Shown here: piece after piece, positions 11,759-20,951 of the stretch
Layout: the number at the start of each line of letters is the position of its first letter
Position numbering within the stretch: the stretch's first letter is position 1
From: Nocardioides sp. Root1257
Lineage (GTDB): Bacteria; Actinomycetota; Actinomycetes; Propionibacteriales; Nocardioidaceae
Assembly (NCBI RefSeq): GCF_001425175.1
Contig: NZ_LMDV01000014.1
Coordinates: 124,001-188,000 of the forward strand
Reading direction: 5' to 3'
DNA length: 64,000 nucleotides
Position numbers and translations under genes: made by a program
Notes under the pieces: generated by a model
What the model saw: the letters and a program-made list of their open reading frames with translations, nothing else
The model's database searches: none
What the model was told of the DNA's origin: nothing

Positions 11759-12841
11759 CTACCACGCGTAGCGGTAGTGGTCGGCTCGTCGCCGCAGCGC
11801 CGCGTCGCGCGCAGGTCGGAGCTCCTCGTCGATGGTGGCCCAGCGGCCCTGGTCGAGCGTGACACTCGGCGCGCGGACCGGCAGGGACTCCTGCAGGCGC
11901 AGTCGATCGGCGGTGCTCGGGTGGGTGGCATCGACGCGGCTGCCGTCGGCCTGCGCTGGCAGGGCACGGCGAGCGGACTCACTGACGGCCAGGACCCGTT
12001 CGCGGATCTCGACGGCCAGGTCCGGACGGCCCGGATCCACGGCGGCGCGATTGGCCGCGACGTCGATGACGTCGCCGAGCAGCAGGGTCTCGAGCATCTC
12101 GATGCCGCCCGCCGTCCCGGCCAGGACCGAGCCTGCGGTGTCGGCGCGCAGCTCGTCGCGCCGCGACGCCGCCGCGTGGACGATCTCCATCAGTCGGACG
12201 TAGCCGACGAGCGGCAGTCGGAGCGGCGCGGTGGCGATGGTCGCGAAGAGCGGCAGTCGGCCCTCGGTGCTCACGAGGCCATCGGGCGTTGCCAGGTCGA
12301 GCCAGCAGCGGAGGGTGCGGTCCGCCCACCAGACGTACCGACCGTGGACGACGTCGCGTCCGGCGAAGTGCGCGAGCTCGTGCCCGAGAAGCGCGATCCG
12401 CGCCTGGGGGCCGAGAGCCACCCAGAGCGGCGCCCCGATGACCAGCTCCCGCTGACGCAGCCCGCGGTTGGCGGCGTACGCGTTGATGCTGGCGTCCAGG
12501 GCGACGTACGTCGGTGCCGGAGTGCCCAGGGAATCCGACAGCTCCCGGAGCAGAGACATGAACTCCGGTGCGGTGTCGGGCTGGACCAGCTCGTGCGACT
12601 CGTGGCCCCGGCGAGGGAGCACGAGTGCCAGCACGGGCAGCAGCACCACGATGCCGAGCGTCCGCTGCACCCAGTTGTCGCCGAGCTCGACGAGCCAACC
12701 GCCGAGCACGGCGATCGCGAGCGTCACGAGGTGGATCACCGTCGCCAGCACGAACGCGGCAACACGAGCGGCAGGGCGCGGACGTCCGATGCTCGTCGCG
12801 TCCTGGCCGTCGATGCGCTCGCGCAGGGAGGGTCCGTCCAC
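11759..12841 (-). CDS. M48-family membrane zinc metallopeptidase
   Basis: A 360-aa protein with two N-terminal hydrophobic segments (about residues 22-45 and 57-75) and the zinc-protease motif GHELAHFAGRD near residues 151-161. A downstream RRDELRAD supplies the third-ligand glutamate, as in HtpX/Ste24 peptidases. It probably degrades misfolded membrane or envelope proteins. The GTG at 12841 is the likely start; an ATG farther out would run into pyrF. It is encoded antisense between pyrD and pyrF, separating pyrF from the rest of the pyr genes and diverging from it across 55 bp. Confidence 0.8.
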   Translation of the reverse strand: MDGPSLRERIDGQDATSIGRPRPAARVAAFVLATVIHLVTLAIAVLGGWLVELGDNWVQRTLGIVVLLPVLALVLPRRGHESHELVQPDTAPEFMSLLRELSDSLGTPAPTYVALDASINAYAANRGLRQRELVIGAPLWVALGPQARIALLGHELAHFAGRDVVHGRYVWWADRTLRCWLDLATPDGLVSTEGRLPLFATIATAPLRLPLVGYVRLMEIVHAAASRRDELRADTAGSVLAGTAGGIEMLETLLLGDVIDVAANRAAVDPGRPDLAVEIRERVLAVSESARRALPAQADGSRVDATHPSTADRLRLQESLPVRAPSVTLDQGRWATIDEELRPARDAALRRRADHYRYAW

Positions 12842-12896
12842 GGGCCGAATCGTAGGTCCCGCCGCGCGCTGCGCGAGACCGAAGAGAGGAACTGAC

Positions 12897-13706
12897 ATGA
12901 CCTTCGGAGCCCGCCTCCACGCCGCGATCGCCGATCGCGGCCCGTTCTGCGTCGGCATCGACCCGCACTCGGCGCTCCTGCACGACTGGGGACTCACCGA
13001 CGACGTGGCGGGCCTCGAGACCTTCGCGATGACCGTCGTCGAGGCGGTCGCCCCGCACGTGAGCGTCGTGAAGCCCCAGTCGGCGTTCTACGAGCGCTTC
13101 GGCAGCCGGGGGATCGCGGTGCTCGAGCGGGTCATCGCCGAGTCACGTGCCGCCGGCGCGCTGGTGCTGCTTGACGTCAAGCGCGGCGACATCGGCTCGA
13201 CCAGCCAGGCGTACGCCGACGCCTACCTCGACCCGACCTCGCCGCTGGCCTCGGACGCGATCACGGTCAGTCCGTTCCTCGGCTTCGGCTCGCTCGACCC
13301 GATCTTCGACAGCGCGCGCCGGCACGACGGCGGTGTCTTCGTGCTCGCGCTGACCTCGAACAAGGAGGGGCCCGAGGTCCAGCACGCCAGCACCGCGGAT
13401 GGCGGCACGGTCGCCGGCCTGATGCTCGACCACCTGCGCCGCCTCAACGCCGACGCCGAGCCGCTCGGCTCCTTCGGTGCCGTCGTGGGAGCGACCATCG
13501 GCTCGACCGACGAGGACCTCGCCTTCAACGGACCGATCCTCGCGCCGGGGTTCGGGGCCCAGGGCGGGACGATCGCCGACGTACGCCGCCTCTTCGGCTC
13601 GGCGGCCGCGGTGCTCCCGAGCTCGTCGCGCGAGGTGCTCCGGCTCCAGGGCCCGGACGCGATGCGCGACTACGTCCTGCGCACCAACCAGGAGCTGCGC
13701 TCGTGA
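12897..13706 (+). CDS. pyrF: Orotidine-5'-phosphate decarboxylase
   Basis: A 269-aa type 2 (mycobacterial-type) OMP decarboxylase that makes UMP, the last step of the pathway. Key features are FCVGIDPHSALL at the N-terminus, the catalytic LLDVKRGDIGSTSQAYADAY near residues 89-107, and PGFGAQGG for phosphate binding. ATG 12897 follows AGAGAGGA. It is cut off from the upstream pyr genes by the antisense protease, so it must have its own promoter in the 12842-12896 gap. It is coupled (GTGA) to the lipoprotein gene downstream. Confidence 0.95.
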   Translation: MTFGARLHAAIADRGPFCVGIDPHSALLHDWGLTDDVAGLETFAMTVVEAVAPHVSVVKPQSAFYERFGSRGIAVLERVIAESRAAGALVLLDVKRGDIGSTSQAYADAYLDPTSPLASDAITVSPFLGFGSLDPIFDSARRHDGGVFVLALTSNKEGPEVQHASTADGGTVAGLMLDHLRRLNADAEPLGSFGAVVGATIGSTDEDLAFNGPILAPGFGAQGGTIADVRRLFGSAAAVLPSSSREVLRLQGPDAMRDYVLRTNQELRS

Positions 13707-14137
13707 GGCGCGTCGCCGTCGTCTCGCTCCTGCTGCCGCTCCTCCTGGCCGGGTGCGGCGACGACAAGGACGCCTACTGCGACGCCGTGCAGGACCACCA
13801 GAAGGACCTCAGCGAGACCCTGGGCGACGGGTCGCCGGACGCGTTGCTGAAGGCGCTCGGCACCTTCCAGGACCTGGCCGACCAGGCGCCCGCCGACATC
13901 ACGGACGAGTGGCAGCAGGTGATCCGCAGTCTGAAGAGCCTGAAGCAGGCACTCCAGGACGCCGGCGTCGACCCGGCGACCTACGACCGCGCCCACCCTC
14001 CCGCCAGTCTCACCACGGACGAGAAGAAGAAGATCGACGCGGCAGCAGCCGATGTCGGGAGCGGTGCCACGCTGCAGGCCCTGTCGGACCTGGACCAGCA
14101 GGCACGCGATGTCTGCCACACCCCGCTGACGGTCTGA
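13703..14137 (+). CDS. Small lipoprotein, unknown function
   Basis: A 144-aa protein with a lipoprotein signal, MRRVAVVSLLLPLLLAGCG, placing the lipid-modified cysteine at residue 18. The mature part is charged, mainly helical by composition, with two further Cys (YCDAV near the N-terminus and DVCHTP near the C-terminus) that could form a disulfide. GTG 13703 overlaps the pyrF stop by 4 bp. I do not recognise the family. It would be anchored on the outer face of the membrane. Confidence 0.7.
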   Translation: MRRVAVVSLLLPLLLAGCGDDKDAYCDAVQDHQKDLSETLGDGSPDALLKALGTFQDLADQAPADITDEWQQVIRSLKSLKQALQDAGVDPATYDRAHPPASLTTDEKKKIDAAAADVGSGATLQALSDLDQQARDVCHTPLTV

Positions 14138-14145
14138 CGCCCCGA

Positions 14146-14175
14146 TTGCTGCCCGTCCGCCGTTCTGACTAGATT
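14146..14175 (+). promoter_or_regulatory. Candidate mihF promoter
   Basis: TTGCTG (14146-14151) and TAGATT (14170-14175) are separated by 18 nt, a good vegetative sigma match. The expected start near 14182 leaves a 40-nt leader with AAGGA before the mihF start. Confidence 0.5.
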
Positions 14176-14224
14176 GACCACCTGCGTCCCGCACCACCTC
14201 CCGAACCCCGAAGGACCCGTGCTC

Positions 14225-14545
14225 GTGGCTCTGCCCCCGCTCACCCCTGAACAGCGTCAGGCGGCCCTCGACAAGGCCGCCGCATCCCGGAGGGAGCGGG
14301 CCGAGGTCAAGAACCGGCTGAAGAACTCGGGTGCCTCGATCGCCGACGTGCTCGAGGAGGGCCAGCGCAACGAGGTCATCGGGAAGATGCGGGTCGTCGA
14401 CCTGCTCCAGGCGATGCCCGGCCTCGGCAAGGTGCGCGCGCGCCAGCTCATGGAGCGCCTCGGCATCGCCGAGAGCCGGCGGGTCCGGGGCCTCGGCACC
14501 AAGCAGGTGGCGGCGCTCGAGAAGGAGTTCGCGGCGCGTGACTGA
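14225..14545 (+). CDS. mihF: Actinobacterial integration host factor (mIHF)
   Basis: A 106-aa nucleoid-associated protein beginning MALPPLTPEQR. An N-terminal helix rich in charged residues (RRERAEVKNRLKNSG) precedes the helix-two-turn-helix core with MPGLGKVRARQLMERLGI, which binds DNA like an HhH module. It is essential in mycobacteria and assists site-specific recombination and chromosome compaction. I prefer GTG 14225, 9 nt after AAGGA, over GTG 14219, which is too close to it. The position immediately before gmk and rpoZ is conserved in actinobacteria. Confidence 0.93.
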   Translation: MALPPLTPEQRQAALDKAAASRRERAEVKNRLKNSGASIADVLEEGQRNEVIGKMRVVDLLQAMPGLGKVRARQLMERLGIAESRRVRGLGTKQVAALEKEFAARD

Positions 14546-15110
14546 GCCCTCCCGGCTCGTCGTTCTCGCGGGACCGACCGCGGTCGGGAAGGGCACCGTC
14601 GCCGCCGACGTACGCCGGCACCACCCGGAGGCCTGGATCTCGGTCTCCGCGACGACCCGCGCGCCGCGCCCGGGCGAGCAGGACGGCGTGCACTACTGGT
14701 TCGTCGACGACGACCAGTTCGACGCGATGATCGAGCGCGGCGACCTGCTCGAGTGGGCGGTCGTCCACAAGGCGGCCCGCTACGGCACCCCTCGCCAGCC
14801 GGTGGAGGCCGTCCTCGCGACCGGCCGCCCCGCCCTGCTGGAGATCGACCTGCAGGGCGCGCGGCAGGTCCGCGCGAGCATGCCGAACGCGTTGTTCGTC
14901 TTCCTGAAGCCCCCCTCGTGGGACGAGCTGGTCCGCCGACTCGTCGGTCGGGGCACCGAGACGGCGGAGGAACGGGAGCGCCGGCTCGTCACCGCGCGCG
15001 AGGAGCTGGCCGCCGAGGAGGAGTTCGACGTGAGCATCGTGAACCACGAAGTTCACGCTGCAGCCGAGGAGTTGGTAGCCTTGATGCTGCAATCCCCAAC
15101 CGATCAGTGA
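14538..15110 (+). CDS. gmk: Guanylate kinase
   Basis: A 190-aa P-loop kinase that converts GMP to GDP with ATP. The Walker A is GPTAVGKGT at residues 11-19, followed by the GMP-binding signature SVSATTRAPRPGEQDGVHYW and DLLEWA. GTG 14538 overlaps the end of mihF by 8 bp, so the two are probably co-translated. The usual lysine-serine/threonine ending of the P-loop is conserved (GKGT), and length is normal for the family. Confidence 0.95.
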   Translation: MTEPSRLVVLAGPTAVGKGTVAADVRRHHPEAWISVSATTRAPRPGEQDGVHYWFVDDDQFDAMIERGDLLEWAVVHKAARYGTPRQPVEAVLATGRPALLEIDLQGARQVRASMPNALFVFLKPPSWDELVRRLVGRGTETAEERERRLVTAREELAAEEEFDVSIVNHEVHAAAEELVALMLQSPTDQ

Positions 15111-15119
15111 GGCTTCTGC

Positions 15120-15446
15120 GTGGCTGCCCCGAACATCGCCGCTGAGGGTGTCACCAACCCCTCGATCGACGACCTGCTCTCCAAGACCGACAGCAAGTAC
15201 AAGCTGGTTCTCTTCAGCGCCAAGCGTGCTCGCCAGATCAACGCCTACTACTCGCAGCTGGGCGAGGGCCTGCTCGAGTACGTCGGCCCGCTCGTGGACA
15301 CCCACGTGCAGGAGAAGCCGCTGTCGATCGCGCTCCGCGAGATCAACGACGACCTCCTGGTCTGCGAGGACATCGACCCCGCCGAGCTCGCTGCCGAGGA
15401 GGCCGCCGCCCAGGCTGCCGCCGAGGCCGGCCTCGCGGGCAACTGA
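15120..15446 (+). CDS. rpoZ: RNA polymerase omega subunit
   Basis: A 108-aa omega chain that helps assemble and stabilise the beta' subunit. The conserved block is NPSIDDLLSKTDSKYKLVLF followed by SAKRARQINAYY, the actinobacterial form of the omega helix. The C-terminus is an acidic, alanine-rich tail (ELAAEEAAAQAAAEAG). GTG 15120 is 9 bp after gmk. The gmk-rpoZ-coaBC-metK order is the standard actinobacterial arrangement. Confidence 0.95.
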   Translation: MAAPNIAAEGVTNPSIDDLLSKTDSKYKLVLFSAKRARQINAYYSQLGEGLLEYVGPLVDTHVQEKPLSIALREINDDLLVCEDIDPAELAAEEAAAQAAAEAGLAGN

Positions 15447-15458
15447 CCTGACGGGTCG

Positions 15459-16715
15459 ATGACCCCGACGACTGAGCGTCACGACACGGCCGTCTCCTCC
15501 GGGAGGCGGCCTCGTGTCGTTCTCGGGGTGTCCGGCGGGATCGCCGCCTACAAGGCGTGCGAGCTGCTGCGGCGCCTCACCGAGTCGGGCCACGACGTGA
15601 CCGTCGTCCCGACCGCCGCCGCGCTGGAGTTCGTGGGCGCGCCGACCTGGTCGGCGCTGTCCGGCAAGCCGGTGGCCACCGACGTGTGGAGCAACGTCCA
15701 CGAGGTGCCGCACGTCCGGATCGGCCAGGAGGCCGATCTCGTCGTGGTCGCGCCGGCGACCGCGGACCTTCTGGCCAAGGCCACGCACGGTCTCGCCGAC
15801 GACCTGCTGACCTCCACGCTGCTGACCGCGCGCTGCCCGGTGGTCTTCGCCCCGGCGATGCACACGGAGATGTGGGAGCACCCGGCCACCCGCGCCAACG
15901 TCGCCACGCTCCGCGAGCGTGGCGCGCTCGTCATCGAGCCCGCCGAGGGCCGCCTGACCGGCAAGGACACCGGCAAGGGCCGGCTGCCCGAGCCCGACGA
16001 GATCTTCGAGGTCTGCCGCGAGGTCCTGTCCCGCGGTACGACGGACCTCGACCTCGCCGGCCGCCACGTGGTGGTGTCCGCCGGCGGGACGCGGGAGTAC
16101 CTCGACCCGGTCCGCTTCCTCGGCAACCGCTCCTCCGGGCTGCAGGGCTACGCCCTGGCCCGGGCGGCCGCGGCCCGGGGCGCCGAGGTGACGCTCATCG
16201 CCGCCAACGTGACCCTGGCGGACCCGGCCGGGGTCAAGGTCGTGCGGGTCGAGACGACCGCGCAGCTCCGCCAGGAGGTCGTCTCCGCTGCGGCTGCGGC
16301 CGACGCCGTCGTGATGGCCGCAGCCCCGGCCGACTTCCGGCCCACCGGCGTCAGCGACGCGAAGATCAAGAAGGCCGCGGACGGCTCGGCGCCCGCCATC
16401 GAGCTCGTCCAGAACCCCGACATCCTCCACGAGATCGGCACCGAGCGCGCCCGCGAGGGCCAGGTCGTCGTCGGTTTCGCGGCCGAGACCGGTGACGAGA
16501 CCGGTTCCGTGCTCGACCTGGCGCGCGCGAAGCTCGTGCGCAAGGGCTGCGACCTGCTCGTGGTCAACGACGTGAGCGGGGGAGCCGTCTTCGGCAGCCC
16601 CGACAACGAAGCCATGATCCTGGCGGCCGACGGCGGCGACGTCGAGGTGCCGCGCGGATCCAAGTCGGCCCTGGCCCACGTCATCTGGGACCAGGTCCGC
16701 AGCCGTCTCCGCTGA
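15459..16715 (+). CDS. coaBC: Bifunctional phosphopantothenoylcysteine decarboxylase/synthetase
   Basis: A 418-aa two-domain enzyme of coenzyme A synthesis. The N-terminal flavoprotein decarboxylase (CoaC) has VSGGIAAYKACELLRRL, VVAPATADLLAK and PAMHTEMW, where a His replaces the Asn of the E. coli PXMNXXMW motif. The C-terminal synthetase (CoaB, from about residue 200) has SAGGTREYLDPVRFLGNRSSG and the DAKIKK motif. ATG 15459 is 12 bp after rpoZ. Confidence 0.95.
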   Translation: MTPTTERHDTAVSSGRRPRVVLGVSGGIAAYKACELLRRLTESGHDVTVVPTAAALEFVGAPTWSALSGKPVATDVWSNVHEVPHVRIGQEADLVVVAPATADLLAKATHGLADDLLTSTLLTARCPVVFAPAMHTEMWEHPATRANVATLRERGALVIEPAEGRLTGKDTGKGRLPEPDEIFEVCREVLSRGTTDLDLAGRHVVVSAGGTREYLDPVRFLGNRSSGLQGYALARAAAARGAEVTLIAANVTLADPAGVKVVRVETTAQLRQEVVSAAAAADAVVMAAAPADFRPTGVSDAKIKKAADGSAPAIELVQNPDILHEIGTERAREGQVVVGFAAETGDETGSVLDLARAKLVRKGCDLLVVNDVSGGAVFGSPDNEAMILAADGGDVEVPRGSKSALAHVIWDQVRSRLR

Positions 16716-16805
16716 ACCGCTGAGACCGCCGTACCACCCCGTGGGACGCCAGTTAGGGTGTTCCGCACCACCCCATCGCACCACCCAGCGCACCAAGGAG
16801 CAGCA

Positions 16806-17996
<1,191 letters not shown>

Positions 17997-18018
17997 CAGG
18001 CGCAGATTCACAGCAGAT

Positions 18019-18058
18019 CGACAGCGGACATGCCCCGATCGGGGCATGTCCGCTGTCG
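18019..18058. terminator. Perfect 40-bp palindrome after metK, probable terminator
   Basis: Bases 18019-18058 are an exact inverted repeat with no mismatches, centred on CCGATCGG between 18038 and 18039. As RNA the outer 16-18 bp would form an extremely stable hairpin. There is no T-run after it, as is common for terminators in GC-rich actinobacteria. It starts 22 bp after the metK stop and, being symmetric, would act in either direction. Confidence 0.7.
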
Positions 18059-18116
18059 CGTCGTGGGCCTAGCGTGAATCGTCCGCTCGGGTTGCCATCC
18101 CGCCCCAGGAGCCACG

Positions 18117-20915
18117 ATGTCCAGGCCACGCATGCTGTCGCACTTCTTCGCCCTCCTCCTGGTGAGCGGAGCCCTGGCCGCGGTGCCGACCTCGCCGGCC
18201 GGGGCGGCTGACCCGGAGAGCCGGGCGCTGGCCCGCCTCGACGACGACTCCGACCGGCCGGTCACGATGCGTGGCGCCGGGTCGGGCGGACACGCCGGCT
18301 TCATCGGGGTGCCCGCCGGCGGCGAGCTCGACAACCCCGACGTGCACCCCGGCACCGGGGTGGCCGAGGCCGCCGACCTGCACGTCGCCCGGTACGGCGC
18401 GGCGGTCGGCGCGGAGCGCTCCGGCACGACCTGGAACCAGACGTCGGCACGGCCGACCGCCGTGGGCGACGTCGTCCGCTACCAGCAGGAGGTCGCGGGG
18501 GTGCCGGTCGTCGGGGGCCAGGTCGTGGTCAGTCTCCGCTCCGACCGCGAGCTGTCCTCGATGCTGGCCGAGACCTCCGAGGTCACGCGGGTCGCGGACG
18601 CGACGGTCGGGGAGAGCGAGGCGGAGGCGGAGGCTCGGGCGGCGTTCCTCAAGGGCTCCGGGGCCGGCGGCGGCACGACCGTCGAATCCCTGGGCCGCTG
18701 GGTGCTCGACGCCGGACTGATCGGAGGCGACCCGGCGGTCGACGCCCGCGGTGTCTGGCGGTTCGAGGTCACCCGCGACGCAGACGAGCGACGCCAGATC
18801 ATGATCGACGACCGCACCGGGGCGGTGCTGATGGACGTCGACGAGATCCAGCACGCGGTCGACCGGGTCGTCTGCGACGACAACAACGTCCGCCGGTCGA
18901 GCGACGTGCCTTGCACCTCGGGCTTCGCGCGCACGGAGGGCGCCCCGGCGAACGGTCAGGCCGACGTCGACACGGCGTACGACCTGAGCGGCGTGGTGGC
19001 CGACTTCTACCAGCAGGTCGCGGGCGTCGACCTGACGCAGCTGCTGGGCATCACCGTGTCCGGCCAGAAGAAGCTCGCCTCGACGGTGCGGTGGTGCTAC
19101 ACCGGCTCCAGCAACGCGTGCCCCTACGACAACGCCTTCTGGAACGGCTCCCAGATGTACTACGGCCAGGGGTACGCCGTGGCGGACGACGTCGTGGGTC
19201 ACGAGATCACGCACGGCTTCACCGAGCGCAACTCCGGGCTCTTCTACTGGGGCCAGTCGGGCGCCATGAACGAGTCGATCTCCGACATCATCGGCGAGAT
19301 CATCGACCACCGGCATCCGTCGGCCGGCGACTCACCGACGAACTGGGCGATGGGCGAGGACATCCCCGGCTTCCCGGACGGCCTCCGCAACATGGCGGAC
19401 CCGACCGTGTTCAACGACCCCGACACGACGTCGAGCACGTTCTACCGGAAGGAGGCCAGCACCTACCCCGACAACGACGGGGTGCACACCAACTCCGGCG
19501 TCGGCAACAAGACGGCGTTCCTGATCTCCCAGGGCGGGACGTTCAACGGGCAGACGATGACGGGGATCGACACCGGGGACCCGACGCTCACGAAGTCGGC
19601 GCGGCTGTGGGTCCTGGTCGACCAGTCGCTCACCTCCGGCAGCGACTACGCGGACGAGGCCGCCGTGCTCGACCAGAGCTGCCAGGCCCTGCTCGCCGGA
19701 GGGACGGCCGGGTTCACCGCCGACGACTGCACCAACGTCCACAAGGCGACGCTGGCGACCCAGCTCCGCGACACCCCCACCAACAACCCCCAGCCGGCCG
19801 ACGCCGCCGCCGACTGCCCGGCGGGCACGACCAAGCGGGTGCTCATGGACAGCGAGACCGGCGCGCCGGCGTCGACCTTCGTCGCCGGACCGACCTGGGC
19901 GCGTGAGGCGACGCTGTCGCACTCCGCCCCGGACGCCTGGGTGTCCAGCGATCCCGCCGCCGTGGGGACGAGCGCCCTCGTCGCCAGCACGTCGGTCCCG
20001 TTGCCCGCCGGTCAGTCGTCCTACCTCTACTTCCAGCAGTGGCGCGTGCTGGACTACGACACGGGCGGCTTCTACGACGGCGGCACCGTCGAGGTCGATG
20101 CGGGCGCCGGTCCGGTCGACACCGCGAGCCTGCCCTGGATCAACGGTCCGAGCCAGACGATCCACTCGGGCTTCTCGAACCCGGCAGCGGGCCGGCTGGG
20201 CTTCGGGGGCGACAGCCGCGGGTACCTCGCCAGCCGGGTCGACCTGAGCAGCTTCGCAGGGAGCTCGGTCAAGCCTCGGTTCACGATGAACACCGACAGC
20301 TCGATCTCCTTCCCGGGCTGGGCGGTCGACGACATCTCGCTGTACACCTGCGACGTGCCCGCCCTCGCGAGCTCGGTGGCGCCGACCGTGTCGGGCAGTC
20401 CGCGCGTCGGCAGCACCCTGACCGCCGCTCCCGGCAGCTGGACCCCGACCCCGGACTCGTTCGCCTTCCAGTGGCTGCGCGCCGGCACCCCGATCGGCGG
20501 TGCGACGACGGCGAGCTACGCGCCGGTGGCCACCGACGTCGGACAGACCCTGTCGGTCCGGGTCACCGCGGTGAAGGCGGGCTTCACCTCCGGCACCGCG
20601 ACCAGCGGCCCGACGGCGGCCGTCGGCCTGGGCACCCTGGTGCGAGGCACGCCGACCGTGGCCGGGAAGGCCCAGGTCGGGGCGAGGCTCACCGTGAAGC
20701 CGGGGACCTGGAGGCCCGCGGGGGTCACCCTCCGTCTCCAGTGGCTGCGCAACGGCAAGCCGATCAACAAGGCCACGAGGTCGACGTACGCCGTGACCAG
20801 GGCCGACCAGGGCAAGCGGATCTCCGTGCGGGTGACGGGCAGCAGGGCCGGCTACGCCACGGCGACAGCGACGTCGAAGGCGACCGGGAAGGTGAAGGCG
20901 AAGAAGCGCCGGTAG
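18117..20915 (+). CDS. Secreted M4 (thermolysin-like) metalloprotease with C-terminal repeat domains
   Basis: A 932-aa exported protein. A signal peptide (about residues 1-30, ending SPAGAADPE) and an FTP/PepSY-like propeptide lead into the catalytic domain with VVGHEITHGFTERNSG near 356-371 and the third ligand in NESISDIIGE near 383. A proton-donor His is expected in VHTNSGVGNK. A beta-rich domain (about 575-760) and two Ig-like repeats of the 'PTV.G..RVG..LT..PG.W' kind (about 765-840 and 850-925) follow, ending in a basic KVKAKKRR tail. It is preceded by CAGGAG. The repeats suggest binding to a surface or polymer. Confidence 0.85.
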   Translation: MSRPRMLSHFFALLLVSGALAAVPTSPAGAADPESRALARLDDDSDRPVTMRGAGSGGHAGFIGVPAGGELDNPDVHPGTGVAEAADLHVARYGAAVGAERSGTTWNQTSARPTAVGDVVRYQQEVAGVPVVGGQVVVSLRSDRELSSMLAETSEVTRVADATVGESEAEAEARAAFLKGSGAGGGTTVESLGRWVLDAGLIGGDPAVDARGVWRFEVTRDADERRQIMIDDRTGAVLMDVDEIQHAVDRVVCDDNNVRRSSDVPCTSGFARTEGAPANGQADVDTAYDLSGVVADFYQQVAGVDLTQLLGITVSGQKKLASTVRWCYTGSSNACPYDNAFWNGSQMYYGQGYAVADDVVGHEITHGFTERNSGLFYWGQSGAMNESISDIIGEIIDHRHPSAGDSPTNWAMGEDIPGFPDGLRNMADPTVFNDPDTTSSTFYRKEASTYPDNDGVHTNSGVGNKTAFLISQGGTFNGQTMTGIDTGDPTLTKSARLWVLVDQSLTSGSDYADEAAVLDQSCQALLAGGTAGFTADDCTNVHKATLATQLRDTPTNNPQPADAAADCPAGTTKRVLMDSETGAPASTFVAGPTWAREATLSHSAPDAWVSSDPAAVGTSALVASTSVPLPAGQSSYLYFQQWRVLDYDTGGFYDGGTVEVDAGAGPVDTASLPWINGPSQTIHSGFSNPAAGRLGFGGDSRGYLASRVDLSSFAGSSVKPRFTMNTDSSISFPGWAVDDISLYTCDVPALASSVAPTVSGSPRVGSTLTAAPGSWTPTPDSFAFQWLRAGTPIGGATTASYAPVATDVGQTLSVRVTAVKAGFTSGTATSGPTAAVGLGTLVRGTPTVAGKAQVGARLTVKPGTWRPAGVTLRLQWLRNGKPINKATRSTYAVTRADQGKRISVRVTGSRAGYATATATSKATGKVKAKKRR

Positions 20916-20951
20916 TCCGCACCGTCAGCGGGCGCTGGTAGAACTGCGCCC

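Noticed and set aside
16716..16805. A SAM riboswitch before metK
   Set aside because: The 90-bp gap has no matching conserved core or terminator, only a possible TAGGGT box and AAGGAG.
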